Positions 35,648-45,244 of a DNA stretch of 57,036 nucleotides are shown piece after piece. The translations under genes and the position numbers were made by a program. Under the pieces are notes generated by a model. That model was not told the origin of the DNA, did no database searches, and was given only the letters and a program-made list of their open reading frames with translations. Positions within the stretch are counted from its first letter, which is position 1. Every line of letters begins with the position of its first letter. This stretch comes from Tagaea sp. CACIAM 22H2 (GTDB taxonomy: Bacteria > Pseudomonadota > Alphaproteobacteria > CACIAM-22H2), in the NCBI GenBank assembly GCA_014444615.1, contig PVXE01000027.1, forward strand, positions 1 to 57,036, read 5' to 3'.

Positions 35648-37620
35648 ACGTCCAGTTCGGTCGCGAACTTGGCGTGTTCCTGGATGAAGGCCAAGCGCAG
35701 CTCCGGCTTGCGGCCCATCAGGCTTTCCACGCGCTGCTCGGTCGCTTCCTTTTCTTCCGCTTCGTGGGCGTGCGGCACCGTCACGCGCAGCAGCGTGCGC
35801 CGCTTCGGGTCCATCGTCGTTTCCTTCAATTGGCTGGGCGGCATTTCGCCCAGGCCCTTGAAGCGGCTGACCTCGACCTTGCGGTTTTTGAACTTGGACT
35901 TCATCAACTCGTCCTTATGCGCGTCGTCGCGCGCATAGACGACGTCGCCGCCCGCCGCGAGGCGATAGAGCGGCGGCATGGCGAGATAGAGATGCCCCTG
36001 TTCGATGAGCTTGGGCGTCTCGCGATAGAAGAACGTGATGAGCAGCGAGGCGATATGCGCGCCGTCGACGTCGGCGTCGGTCATGATGATGACGCGGTCG
36101 TAGCGCAGTTTTTCCAGATCGAAATTCTCGCCCGTGCCGCAGCCCAGCGCCTGGACGAGATCGGCCAGTTCCTGGTTCTGGCGCAATTTGTCGACCGACG
36201 CGCTGGCAACGTTCAGGATCTTGCCGCGCAAGGGCAGGATCGCCTGGAATTCGCGGCTGCGCGCCTGTTTGGCCGAGCCGCCGGCGGAATCGCCTTCGAC
36301 CAGGAAGATTTCGGTGTCGAGCGTCGTGTTGGCCGAGCAATCGGCGAGCTTGCCGGGCAGGCGCAAGCGGCGCGTCGCCGATTTGCGGTCCATTTCCTTC
36401 TGCTGGCGGCGGCGCGCGCGCTCGTCCGCGCGCTCGATCGCGCGTTCCAGCAGCGCCTTGGCCGAGCCCGGATCGTTGGCGAGCCAATGGTCGAACTGGT
36501 CCTTCAGCGCGGCATCGACCGCCTTTTGCGCGTCGGGCATGCCCAGACGATCCTTCGTCTGACCCTGGAATTGTGGATCGCGGATGAACAGCGACAGAAA
36601 CACGACCGCGCCGTCGCACACGTCTTCCGACTGGATCGTCTCGGCGCGCTTGTTGTTGACCAGCGCGCCGTAGCCGCGCAAAGCGCGGGTGAGGGCGCCG
36701 CGAAGTCCCAATTCATGGCTGCCGCCTTGCGGCGTGGGCACCGTGTTGACGTAGGAATGGACTTCGCCTTCCTCGTCGCCCGGCCACGCGACCGCCCATT
36801 CCAGGCGCCCGCCCTGATTGTCGAGCTTCACGTCGCCCGCGAAATTCTTCGACGAATAGCAGGGGCGCTTGCCGATCACCTCGGCCAGCGAATCCGCCAA
36901 GCCGCCGGGGAAATGCAGCGTCGCTTCGGGCGCAATACCCCATTCGGGCTTCAGCAGCGACGGCGCGCATTTCCAGCGCAATTCGACGCCCTTGAACAGG
37001 AACGCCTTGGCGCGCGCCATCTTGAACGCGATCTGCGGCTTCAGATGCGCGCTCTTGCCGAAAATCTCGGGATCGGGATGGAAGCGCACGGTCGTGCCGC
37101 GGCGATTGTTGGTCGTGCCGATCTTCTTCAGCGGGCCCTTGGGCACGCCGCGCGAATAGCTTTGCGCCCAGATCGCCTTGTCGCGTGCGACCTCGACCTC
37201 GAACCCGTCCGACAGCGCGTTGACGACCGAGACGCCTACGCCATGCAAACCGCCCGACGTCTCGTAGGCTTTGTTCGAGAACTTGCCGCCCGAATGCAGC
37301 GTGGTGAGGATGACTTCCAGCGCCGACTTCTTGGGGAAGCGTGGATGCGGATCGACCGGAATGCCGCGCCCGTTGTCGCGGATCGTCATCCAGCCGCCTT
37401 CCTCCATCTCGATCTCGATCCAATCGGCGTGGCCGGCGACGGCCTCGTCCATCGAGTTGTCGAGCACTTCGGCGATCAGATGGTGCAGCGCGCGCTCGTC
37501 CGTGCCGCCGATATACATGCCGGGGCGGCGGCGGACCGGCTCCAGCCCCTCCAGGACCTCGATGTCCTTGGCGGTATAGGAGTCGTTTTTACGCGAAGCG
37601 CTGGAAAACAAATCGGCCAT
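35644..37620 (-). CDS. parE: DNA topoisomerase IV subunit B
   Basis: ParE (658 residues) is the ATPase subunit of topoisomerase IV, which decatenates daughter chromosomes. The GHKL domain shows EVLDNSMDEA and RDNGRGIPVD near residues 50 and 85, and the ATP-lid SGGLHGVGVSVVNALS. The TOPRIM domain has EGDSAGGSAKQARSR and MTDADVDGAHI. The MYIGGTDERALHHL motif and the length near 660, without the GyrB-type insertion, support ParE over GyrB. It is divergent from the thioesterase gene with a 54-base gap. Confidence 0.96.
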   Translation of the reverse strand: MADLFSSASRKNDSYTAKDIEVLEGLEPVRRRPGMYIGGTDERALHHLIAEVLDNSMDEAVAGHADWIEIEMEEGGWMTIRDNGRGIPVDPHPRFPKKSALEVILTTLHSGGKFSNKAYETSGGLHGVGVSVVNALSDGFEVEVARDKAIWAQSYSRGVPKGPLKKIGTTNNRRGTTVRFHPDPEIFGKSAHLKPQIAFKMARAKAFLFKGVELRWKCAPSLLKPEWGIAPEATLHFPGGLADSLAEVIGKRPCYSSKNFAGDVKLDNQGGRLEWAVAWPGDEEGEVHSYVNTVPTPQGGSHELGLRGALTRALRGYGALVNNKRAETIQSEDVCDGAVVFLSLFIRDPQFQGQTKDRLGMPDAQKAVDAALKDQFDHWLANDPGSAKALLERAIERADERARRRQQKEMDRKSATRRLRLPGKLADCSANTTLDTEIFLVEGDSAGGSAKQARSREFQAILPLRGKILNVASASVDKLRQNQELADLVQALGCGTGENFDLEKLRYDRVIIMTDADVDGAHIASLLITFFYRETPKLIEQGHLYLAMPPLYRLAAGGDVVYARDDAHKDELMKSKFKNRKVEVSRFKGLGEMPPSQLKETTMDPKRRTLLRVTVPHAHEAEEKEATEQRVESLMGRKPELRLAFIQEHAKFATELDV

Positions 37621-37674
37621 CGTCGATAACTCGAACGTCAGAGGTATACGGAAACCGGCGGGAGACTAGCTGTC

Positions 37675-38088
37675 ATGGCCGATTCGACGCAAACACTACA
37701 TGAACAAGGTCCGCGGCGGGAAATGGGCGAACCGGCCTTGCGCGCCATCGCCATGCCGGCCGATACGAACCCGAACGGCGATATTTTCGGCGGCTGGCTG
37801 CTGTCGCAGATGGATTTGGCGGGCGGATCGATCGCCAGCCAGCGCTCCAAAGGCCGCGTGGCGACCATCGCGATCGAGGCGATGACTTTCCACAAGCCGG
37901 TCCATGTCGGCGACGAGGTCTCGTGCTATTGCGAGATCCAACGCGTGGGCCGTACTTCGATGACCGTGAAGGTCGAAACCTGGACGCGGCCGCGCGCCGG
38001 CGGCCCCCAGGTCAAAGTGACGGCGGGCGTGTTCACCTATGTGGCGATCGACGAGGATCGCCGTCCGCGCCCGGTCGATGGAGTTTGA
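37675..38088 (+). CDS. acyl-CoA thioesterase, YciA-like hot-dog fold
   Basis: This 137-residue hot-dog thioesterase hydrolyses acyl-CoA esters. Motifs are AMPADTNPNGDIFGGWLLSQMD with the catalytic Asp, and a VHVGDEVSCYCEIQRVGRTS strand-turn typical of YciA/BACH. The protein normally forms a hexamer. The stop (38088) lies 5 bases before the start chosen for the next gene. Confidence 0.93.
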   Translation: MADSTQTLHEQGPRREMGEPALRAIAMPADTNPNGDIFGGWLLSQMDLAGGSIASQRSKGRVATIAIEAMTFHKPVHVGDEVSCYCEIQRVGRTSMTVKVETWTRPRAGGPQVKVTAGVFTYVAIDEDRRPRPVDGV

Positions 38089-38092
38089 GACG

Positions 38093-38908
38093 ATGCTGAC
38101 CAACGAAGATTTCGACTTGCTGATCGCTTACGACCTGATCGCCAAGGGCGCGGACCGCGCGGCGATGCTGAGCGAACAAGCGCTCGACGACGCCGATCTG
38201 CTGGCGCAAAGCGCTTGGGATATGCCCAATGCGCGCGCCGGTTTGCAGGGGGCGGCGGCGGCGTTGAAGCAGAGTGCCTATTGCGCCTCGGCGCTCACGC
38301 TCGTGTCGCTGCTCGCCGCGCGCGATCTCGACGAGCGTATCCGCTTGCTGGAGATCGCGCTGCGCGCGGGCGAGGGCGCGTTGGGCGCGCGATTGGCCGA
38401 CGAAGCGGGCAAGCTCGGCGCCTCACCGCGCGGTCTCGCCTATCTCGAAGCGCGACAGCATCTCGCGTCGGCGATCAGCGTGCGCGGCGAGCGCGACGCG
38501 GGCTACGCGCATTGGCGCGAAGTGCTGCGCCTCGATCCGTCCGACCCGGCGAAATGCAGCTTCGATTTCGCTGATGCGCTGATCGACGGCGAGAAATACG
38601 ACGAGGCGAACGAGATCCTTGCGGGCGTGACCGACGACGGCGGGGCGCGCGGCGCCTATGCGCGCGCCTTGCTCGCCTTCGCGACCAAGGCGGCGGATGC
38701 GGATGCGAAGCTCGACGCGGCGGTGAAGGCGAACGGCTTCGCGCCCGCCTATCTGATCGGCGATCGCAAACCGCCGAAGACCACGCCGATGGAAGTGCCG
38801 CCGGGCGGTCGCGAGGAAGCGGGCGTGATCGCGGTCAATGCGGGTGCGGCCTGGGCCCGCGTGCCCGGCGCCATCGCCTGGCTGCGCGCGATCAAAGCGA
38901 AGCGCTGA
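38093..38908 (+). CDS. TPR-like protein of unknown function
   Basis: The predicted protein (271 residues) is largely alpha-helical and Ala-rich, without signal peptide or membrane helix. The region 130-210 contains repeat-like helical pairs (REVLRLDPSDPAKCSFDFAD, LIDGEKYDEANEIL) resembling TPR motifs. The later half lacks recognisable features. I do not recognise its family. The ATG at 38093 has GGAG nine bases ahead; ATG 38078 would overlap the thioesterase gene by 11 bases and is the alternative. Confidence 0.7.
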   Translation: MLTNEDFDLLIAYDLIAKGADRAAMLSEQALDDADLLAQSAWDMPNARAGLQGAAAALKQSAYCASALTLVSLLAARDLDERIRLLEIALRAGEGALGARLADEAGKLGASPRGLAYLEARQHLASAISVRGERDAGYAHWREVLRLDPSDPAKCSFDFADALIDGEKYDEANEILAGVTDDGGARGAYARALLAFATKAADADAKLDAAVKANGFAPAYLIGDRKPPKTTPMEVPPGGREEAGVIAVNAGAAWARVPGAIAWLRAIKAKR

Positions 38909-38911
38909 ACG

Positions 38912-39661
38912 TCACGCCGCTTCGCGGCCGGTGACGATCATCTGTGCGAGGGCGGCGGCGTCGAGCCCGGCGACCGGACGGTCGACGGTCTTGCGCCCCG
39001 CTTTCAGGATCGCGACGCGCGTGGCGACGGCCACCACATCCGCCATGTTGTGGCTGACCAGCACGACCGTGCGGCCTTCGTCCTTCAACCGCCGGATCAA
39101 ATCGAGGACGAGTTTGGTTTCGGCGACGCCCAACGCGGCCGTCGGCTCGTCCATGATGACGACGCGCGCGTCCCAGCGCAGGGCGCGCGCGATCGCGACC
39201 GCTTGTCGCTGACCGCCCGACAGACGCTCGACGGGGCGCGTCGCGTCACCCAGATCGACGCCGAGGCGTTTGAGATAGCCGAGCGCTTCGTCACGCATGC
39301 GCTTCTTGTCGAGCAACGACACGAAGGGCAGGGGCGTGCGCACGAGTTCGGAGCCGAGGAACACGTTCTCCGCCACCGACAAACGCGGCGCGACCGCCAA
39401 TTCCTGATAGATCGTCGCGATGCCGCGCGTTAGCGCGTCCTGCGGCGAGGCGAAGCGCACGGCTTTGCCTTCGATCTCGAAAACGCCGCCGTCATGCGCA
39501 TGGGCGCCCGACAGGATTTTCACCAAGCTCGACTTGCCCGCCCCGTTGTCGCCGCACAACGCCAAAACGTCGCCGGCGCGGATTTCCAGATCCACGCCGC
39601 GCAACGCTTCGACGGCGCCGTAACTTTTGGTCACGGCGCCGAGACGGACGAGAACGCTCAC
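38912..39661 (-). CDS. sugar ABC transporter ATP-binding protein (FrcA-like, single domain)
   Basis: The 249-residue ATPase belongs to the CUT2 (ribose/fructose-type) family but has one nucleotide-binding domain, as in FrcA, not the duplicated RbsA. Visible: Walker A CGDNGAGKSSL, Q-loop YQELAVAPRLSVAENVFLG, signature RLSGGQRQ, Walker B VVIMDEPTAALG and the switch His in SHNM. The start is GTG at 39661, overlapping the binding-protein stop (GTGA). Last gene of the long minus-strand operon. Confidence 0.92.
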   Translation of the reverse strand: MSVLVRLGAVTKSYGAVEALRGVDLEIRAGDVLALCGDNGAGKSSLVKILSGAHAHDGGVFEIEGKAVRFASPQDALTRGIATIYQELAVAPRLSVAENVFLGSELVRTPLPFVSLLDKKRMRDEALGYLKRLGVDLGDATRPVERLSGGQRQAVAIARALRWDARVVIMDEPTAALGVAETKLVLDLIRRLKDEGRTVVLVSHNMADVVAVATRVAILKAGRKTVDRPVAGLDAAALAQMIVTGREAA

Positions 39662-40611
39662 AGGAACTGTTTCACGTTGTTCTGGTCGACCAGGATCGCG
39701 TCGAGGAACAGGTAGGGGCCGCTGGTCACGCTGGCCTTGGGCTGGCCCTTCACGACGATCGTGTCGATCGCGTCGATGGCGCGCTTGCCCATTTCCTCGA
39801 ACGGGATGGTCACGGTCGCCATCAACAGCGATTCGGGATCCGCGATGCGCCGATAGGTTTCGGCCCCGCCGTCGATCGACACGAATTTGATCTGGCCCTT
39901 CTTCAGGCCGCGCGGGCGCAGCAGATCGTCGATCACATAGGCTTGCCCGTCGAACGATGCCCAAATGCCTTGCGTGTTGGCGCCGTGCTGCAACAGCAGC
40001 GCTTGCATGCCCTGGCGCACATCGTCGCGCCAGGATTGCGTGCGCGCCATCGAATGCGAGCCAAGGACTTTGACGCCCTGGTTTTCGGCGAGCACGGCGT
40101 CGAGCACGCGGCCGCGGATGCGCGTGCCCACATTGCCGTCGAAGCGCTGCAGCAGCAAATTGCCTTGATAGTTCATCTCGCCCAGCAGCCACAAAGCGGC
40201 GTCCGCACCGACCTTGAACTCGTTCACCTGGATGTCGAACAGCGTGTGCGGCGAGGTGCCCGCCATCACGGTGACGACGGGAATGCCGGCCTTCTTGGCG
40301 GCTTCGAATTGCGCGTCGGCTTCGACGGGCTTGCCCATCGCCACGACGATGGCGCGCGGCTTGCGCTGGATCAGCGCGTCGAGCTGCTCGGCGTGCTTGG
40401 GGAGCGCACCTTCGGAATTGAGGATCGTCGCCGTCCAGCCCTTGGCGCGGGCGGCGGCTTGCGCGGCGTTCGCCACACGCGCATGGGTTTCCGACGACAT
40501 CTGGAAGGCGACGATGCCGATCTCGGGCGTTTGCGCCTGCACGATCGACGGGGCGGCGGCCAGCGCGGCGGCGGTGCCGGCCAAAGCCTGACGGCGGGTA
40601 ATCTCGACCAT
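39658..40611 (-). CDS. sugar ABC transporter substrate-binding protein (CUT2 type)
   Basis: The 317-residue periplasmic protein starts MVEITRRQALAGTAAALAAA, a twin-arginine-like signal with cleavage after VQA-Q (about residue 26). The rest is a type I periplasmic-binding fold of the RbsB/FrcB group (IGIVAFQMSSETHARVANAA, ALIQRKPRAIVVAM, and LQRFDGNVGTRIRGRVLDAV). The ligand is probably a sugar or polyol but cannot be named. Sixteen bases separate it from the permease gene. Confidence 0.9.
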   Translation of the reverse strand: MVEITRRQALAGTAAALAAAPSIVQAQTPEIGIVAFQMSSETHARVANAAQAAARAKGWTATILNSEGALPKHAEQLDALIQRKPRAIVVAMGKPVEADAQFEAAKKAGIPVVTVMAGTSPHTLFDIQVNEFKVGADAALWLLGEMNYQGNLLLQRFDGNVGTRIRGRVLDAVLAENQGVKVLGSHSMARTQSWRDDVRQGMQALLLQHGANTQGIWASFDGQAYVIDDLLRPRGLKKGQIKFVSIDGGAETYRRIADPESLLMATVTIPFEEMGKRAIDAIDTIVVKGQPKASVTSGPYLFLDAILVDQNNVKQFL

Positions 40612-40627
40612 TGTTTCTCTCTCCCTG

Positions 40628-41593
40628 TTATTGCGCCGTCCGGAAGGACAGGCGTTTGACGAAGGCGGCGCGCCCCAGGGCGCCCGCCGACAAAGCGACC
40701 GAGCCGACGATGATGGCGCCGAGCACGATATCCTGCACGTAGTAGGGGGCACCAGACAGGATCAAACCGTTGCCCAGCGCCTTCAACGTGAACGCCGCGA
40801 CCAGCGTGCCGGGCACGTTGGGGCGGCCGGGCTCGAACATCGTCATGCCCAGCAGCACGGCGGCGATGGCGTAAAGGAAATGGTCGTTCGCCATATTGGG
40901 CGCGGCGGAGGAAAGGCTCGCGGCCAGAAGCACGGCGGTCGCACCGGCGAACAAGCCGGTCAGCAACAGCGCCAAGCGCTTCATGCGTTTGGTCGGAATG
41001 CCCGCAAGGCGCGAGGCTTCTTCCGCCTCGCCAGTCGCGACCAGATGCGCGCCGGTGCGCGTCCATTTGACCAGCGCATAGGCGAAGATCGACGCGAGGA
41101 TCAGCCACCACAGCAAGTTCGGCACGCCCAGAAAATTGCCGCGCGCGAGGCCGGTGAAATCGGCGGGCCAGCGGCCGACGAAGGCGACACCTTGCGTCAG
41201 CATGAAGCCCAAGCCCTTGGCGATCGCCGCCATGCCCAGCGTGGCGATCAGCGAGGGCACGTTCAGTACCGTGACGGCGAAACCGTTGGCGAGGCCGCAC
41301 GCGGCACCCACACCTAACCCAGCGGCGATGGCGAGCGCGGGCGGATAACCCGAATGGACGAGGAAGCCGCAGACGACGGCGGCGAGGCTTGCGACTTCCG
41401 CGATCGACAGATCGAGCTCGGCCGTCACCAGCGCCAGCGCGAAGCCGAGCGCCAAGATCGCGAGGAAGCTCGTCTCCTTCAGGATCAGCGTGAAATTCGC
41501 CGCCGAGGCGAAAGCGGGCGCGGTGGCGGCGAACCAGATCACCACCCCGAGACCGGCCAGCGCCGTCGCGTATTTCGCCAGGAAAGAACGCAT
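40628..41593 (-). CDS. sugar ABC transporter permease (RbsC/FrcC-like)
   Basis: The 321-residue membrane protein has about ten hydrophobic helices. It shows the BPD_transp_2 family pattern: LALGFALALVTAELDLSIAEV near residue 50, GLANGFAVTVLNVPSLIATLG, and the cytoplasmic EAA-like loop ATGEAEEASRLAGIPTKRMK. It forms the channel of the FrcBCA-like importer. The ATG at 41593 shares a base with the FGGY kinase stop (TGATG). Confidence 0.92.
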   Translation of the reverse strand: MRSFLAKYATALAGLGVVIWFAATAPAFASAANFTLILKETSFLAILALGFALALVTAELDLSIAEVASLAAVVCGFLVHSGYPPALAIAAGLGVGAACGLANGFAVTVLNVPSLIATLGMAAIAKGLGFMLTQGVAFVGRWPADFTGLARGNFLGVPNLLWWLILASIFAYALVKWTRTGAHLVATGEAEEASRLAGIPTKRMKRLALLLTGLFAGATAVLLAASLSSAAPNMANDHFLYAIAAVLLGMTMFEPGRPNVPGTLVAAFTLKALGNGLILSGAPYYVQDIVLGAIIVGSVALSAGALGRAAFVKRLSFRTAQ

Positions 41594-42957
41594 CAACCGG
41601 ACCCGAGAATGTATTTCTTGGCACCGGCATAGCGCGCCCGGCGCGCGGCATACAAGGGCGCTTTGGCCGGATCGGGGCGAAAGACGCGCGCAACCGGGTT
41701 CATCCGCGCGGCGGCCGTGGCGAAATCGGGCGTATGGCCCAGGCCGAAAGCCGCACAGGCAGCGGCGCCGAGCAGGCCCGCTTCGACCTCGCGCGGGCGC
41801 TCGACTTCGATGCCCAAAACATCCGCCTTCACTTGGCACCAGAAATCGCTGCGCGCCCCGCCGCCCGAAATACGCAAAGCCGACGGTGCGGCACCCGATG
41901 CGGCGACGATATCGGCGAGGGCCAGCGCCACGCCCTCGACCGCCGCGAAAAGAATGTCGGCTTGCTTATGTTCGCGCGAAAGCCCGATCAGCGTGCCGCG
42001 CACATCCGCACGCCACACGGGTGCGCGCTCGCCCGCCAGATAGGGCACGAAGAGCGGCGCGGTCTCCGGATCGGCCGTCGCGGCCAAGGCGATTGCCGCC
42101 TCGAAATCGAGTTCCTTCGCGACCAGATCGCGCGCCCAGGCGAGCGCGTCGCCGCCCGCTTGCGTCGGCCCGCCCGCTTGGAAGGCGCCCGGCGTCCAGG
42201 GCAGGTCGACAAGGCCGCGTGCTTTGACGCGCGTTGCGGTCAATACACCCGCTTGTTCGGTCGTGCCCGCGACGTCGTAAGCTTGGCCGGGCGACACCAC
42301 GCCCGTGCCGACGGCGCCCGCCCAAGTATCCATCGCCCCGGCGAAGACCGGCACGCCGCCAAGATCGGGGATCGAAACGACCGTGCCGATCTTCGCCCAG
42401 GGTTCGGCGCGCGGCAGATCGATCAAGTGGTGATGGGGGGCATCGGCGGGAACCGCATCGAAACGCGCGGCGGTGACGCTGTCGGCGCCAATGAAGCCGG
42501 TCAGGCGGTGATTGAGCCAATCCTTCGGCTCGATCACTGTCGCCGCGCGCGCGAAAATGCCGGGTTCGGCGCGCGCAACCCAGGCGATGCGCGCGAGCGC
42601 GTGGAAGGGATTGATCGCGACGGCTGGATTGTCGATCGCGATGTCGAGCGGCGTGGCGCGCGTATCGGCCCACAGGATCGCCGGGCGCAGCACGGTGCCC
42701 TTCGCGTCGAGGAATATCTGTCCGCGCGTCATGCCGGTCAGGCAGATCGCGTCGGGCTTGGGGGTCGCCTTCAGAATATGCGCAAAGGCGTCGCGCAATG
42801 CCGCCCACCAGGTTTCGGGATCGGCTTCGGCCGCTCCGGGTGCCGGCGATGCGATCGCCAGCGGCACGCTATGGGCGGCCAGCGTCGCGCCCTCGGCGTC
42901 GATCGCCGCGGCGCGCAGCGCGCTCGTTCCCAAATCGGCGACGAGATAGACACTCAT
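41593..42957 (-). CDS. FGGY-family carbohydrate kinase
   Basis: The 454-residue kinase phosphorylates a sugar or polyol with ATP. The N-terminal domain has the phosphate-1 motif DLGTSALRAAAID; the hinge includes AILWADTRA; the C-terminal domain has VAGTTEQAG, FVPYLAGERAPVW and the ATP-binding RISGGGARSDFWCQVKADV. Xylulokinase-like members share this pattern, but the substrate may be xylulose, ribulose, an alditol or a tetrose. The kinase lies between two importer gene sets in one coupled operon, overlapping the ATPase upstream (ATGA) and the permease downstream. Confidence 0.9.
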   Translation of the reverse strand: MSVYLVADLGTSALRAAAIDAEGATLAAHSVPLAIASPAPGAAEADPETWWAALRDAFAHILKATPKPDAICLTGMTRGQIFLDAKGTVLRPAILWADTRATPLDIAIDNPAVAINPFHALARIAWVARAEPGIFARAATVIEPKDWLNHRLTGFIGADSVTAARFDAVPADAPHHHLIDLPRAEPWAKIGTVVSIPDLGGVPVFAGAMDTWAGAVGTGVVSPGQAYDVAGTTEQAGVLTATRVKARGLVDLPWTPGAFQAGGPTQAGGDALAWARDLVAKELDFEAAIALAATADPETAPLFVPYLAGERAPVWRADVRGTLIGLSREHKQADILFAAVEGVALALADIVAASGAAPSALRISGGGARSDFWCQVKADVLGIEVERPREVEAGLLGAAACAAFGLGHTPDFATAAARMNPVARVFRPDPAKAPLYAARRARYAGAKKYILGSG

Positions 42958-43577
42958 AAACGCATGATATAGCCGCCGGCGGCGGCCGCGTCAGCCTCGT
43001 CGTGCGTGACCATCAGGCAGGGGATTTGCCGCGCACGGATATGCGCGAACACGAATTCGCGCATTTTGTCGCGCAAGCCCGCGTCGAGTTTCGAGAACGG
43101 CTCGTCGAGCAAGATCGCGCGCGGCTCGGCAAGTAGGGCACGCATTAACGAAACTCGCGCGCGCTGGCCGCCCGACAACGTGGCCGGATCGCGTTCGCCG
43201 TAACCGTCGAGTTCGGCTTCGGCCAATGCCACGTCGACGCGCCGCTGGCGGTCGGGCGCGTTCGCAGGCACGGCGAAGGCGAGATTGCCCGCGACCGACA
43301 GATGCGGGAACAGCAGATCGTCCTGGAACAGAATGCCGATGCGGCGCTTCTCGGGCGCGAGTCCCGCCAGCGCGACGCCGTCGAGCGTCGCTTGGCCGCT
43401 CGCGGCGAAGGCGGGATCAAGCGTGCCGCAGAGATAGGCGAGCAGCGACGACTTGCCCGAGCCGGACGGGCCCATGATCGTCGCGACCGCGCCCGGCGCC
43501 ACATCCAGCGACAAGGGCCCAAGCAAATACTTGTCTGCCACGCGCAAGGTCACGTCGCGCAAGGAAAGGCCGGTCAT
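42954..43577 (-). CDS. ABC transporter ATP-binding protein, YnjD-like
   Basis: The 207-residue ATPase has Walker A MGPSGSGKSSL, Q-loop FQDDLLFPHLSVAGNL, signature TLSGGQRARVS, Walker B AILLDEPFSKLDA and the switch His in THDEADA. The small size and this pattern match YnjD/ThiQ-type ATPases. With the next two genes (YnjC-like permease and YnjB-like binding protein) it completes an importer of unknown substrate. It overlaps the permease and kinase genes by 4 bases each. Confidence 0.92.
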   Translation of the reverse strand: MTGLSLRDVTLRVADKYLLGPLSLDVAPGAVATIMGPSGSGKSSLLAYLCGTLDPAFAASGQATLDGVALAGLAPEKRRIGILFQDDLLFPHLSVAGNLAFAVPANAPDRQRRVDVALAEAELDGYGERDPATLSGGQRARVSLMRALLAEPRAILLDEPFSKLDAGLRDKMREFVFAHIRARQIPCLMVTHDEADAAAAGGYIMRL

Positions 43578-45244
43578 GCCATTCCCTTCCGGTTGCGAAA
43601 AAGGATCGCAGGCACGGCCAAAGCCGCCGCGTAGACGATCAACGGCAACGCGGCTTGCGCGAAGGCATAGACGCCCAGCACGCGCCTGTCGCCGCCCGAG
43701 GCGAGCGTGACCGCTTCGGTCGTCAGGCTCGTCCAGCGCCCCCCGCCTGCGAACAACGTCGGCAGATAGAGCGCCGCCGACACCGCGAAACCCACCGCGG
43801 CCGCCACCGACAACGGGCGCAGCAGCAGCGGGATTTTCACGGCGAAGAGAACCCGCCAGGGCGATGCGCCCAAGCACGACGCGATGCGCGTATAGCGCGG
43901 GTCGAGCGCACGCCACGGATCGGCGAGTGCGAGGAACACATAGGGCAGCACGAACAGCAGATGCGCCCAAACGAGGGCTGCGAAGCCGCCATCGAGATTC
44001 AGGCGCACCAGTAACGTTTGCACGCCGATCAAAAACGAGACTTGCGGAATCAGCAGCGGCGCATAGAGCAGCGCCAGCGCTTTGCTTGCGCGCTTGCCGC
44101 TGCGAACTTCATTTTCAAGGCACAGCACGGACAGCATTAAAGCGATCGCCGTGGCGCTCAGCGCGACAAGCAAGGTGGTCGTTGCAGGTGCTGCGAGGGA
44201 CGGCATCTCGCGCAGCCAGTGGGCACTCGTCCAACGATCGGGCAACGCATCGGGAAAGCGCCAGGACTGCGCGACAGACCACATCGCCAGAGCGGCCAAG
44301 GCGGCGATGGCGAGCGCGAACAGCAATGTCAGCGCGGCACGCGCACTTGCGTTGCGAAGGCGGCCTTCGCCGCCGCGTTCGCCGTTGGTCAGCCAGTCGC
44401 GTGCCGCATGTGCGATGGCGATTTCGCCCAGGCGCCACGCGCCGATCGACGCGACGACCAACGCGAATTGCAGCAGCCCCGCCGCCGCCGCGGGCATGAA
44501 CAGATCGAGATGCGGATCGGATATCCAGCGAACGATCATTACGCTCAGTGTGGGCGGATTGGTGGGGGCGAGGATCAGCGCCACGTCGACATTCGACAAC
44601 GCGAAGGCGAGCACGGCGTAAACCGGCAAACGGATTTGCGGATAAAGGCGCGGGATCGCGACCTTCGCCCACGCCGTGAATTTGCCGTAGCCGAGCATTC
44701 GCGCGGTCGCAAGGCTGCGTGCCAGATCCGCTTGGCCGATCGCGGCGGTCAGGGTGAGCAGCAGATAGGGCGTTTCCTTCAGCATCAGCCCCGCGACAAA
44801 GGCGAGGCCGAGCGGGTCTTGCACCGTCGCGATATCGGGCGGACGCGTCCACCCGGTGAGTTCGGGCGAGATCACGCGCGCGATCCAGCCCGAGGGGGCG
44901 ATCAGGAATGCGAAACCGATGGCGAGCGCCGCGTGCGGTGTCGCCAGCAGCGGCGCCAAAAACCGTTGCGCCCTCGCGAAGGCATTTGTGCCGTAGGCTG
45001 CGGCGCAAAAAGCTAGAGCGAGGGCGAGCGACAAAGCTGTCGCGAGGATGCCGGTGAGCAGCGTCAGCGCGATGCTGGTGCCGAGCCCCGGTTGCGCGAA
45101 GAGCCGCGCGAAAATCCCGAAGCCGAACTCACGCCCGCCCAGCGCTGGGAACCAGCCGAAGGCGGGCAAGGCCGTGCTAAGAAGCCCCGCAACGATCGGC
45201 GCCAGGAAAACCAGCAACGTCGCGACGGGCGCTAAACGAAGCAT
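43574..45244 (-). CDS. ABC transporter permease, YnjC-like (fused two-half)
   Basis: The 556-residue membrane protein holds two BPD_transp_1 halves, each with about six helices, like ThiP/YnjC. EAA-type loops are seen around RMLGYGKFTAWAKVAIPRLYPQ (first half, shortened here) and CLGASPWRVLFAVKIPLLLRP (second half). It forms the full channel for the YnjBCD-like importer. The start codon follows the stop of the binding-protein gene with no gap. Confidence 0.9.
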   Translation of the reverse strand: MLRLAPVATLLVFLAPIVAGLLSTALPAFGWFPALGGREFGFGIFARLFAQPGLGTSIALTLLTGILATALSLALALAFCAAAYGTNAFARAQRFLAPLLATPHAALAIGFAFLIAPSGWIARVISPELTGWTRPPDIATVQDPLGLAFVAGLMLKETPYLLLTLTAAIGQADLARSLATARMLGYGKFTAWAKVAIPRLYPQIRLPVYAVLAFALSNVDVALILAPTNPPTLSVMIVRWISDPHLDLFMPAAAAGLLQFALVVASIGAWRLGEIAIAHAARDWLTNGERGGEGRLRNASARAALTLLFALAIAALAALAMWSVAQSWRFPDALPDRWTSAHWLREMPSLAAPATTTLLVALSATAIALMLSVLCLENEVRSGKRASKALALLYAPLLIPQVSFLIGVQTLLVRLNLDGGFAALVWAHLLFVLPYVFLALADPWRALDPRYTRIASCLGASPWRVLFAVKIPLLLRPLSVAAAVGFAVSAALYLPTLFAGGGRWTSLTTEAVTLASGGDRRVLGVYAFAQAALPLIVYAAALAVPAILFRNRKGMA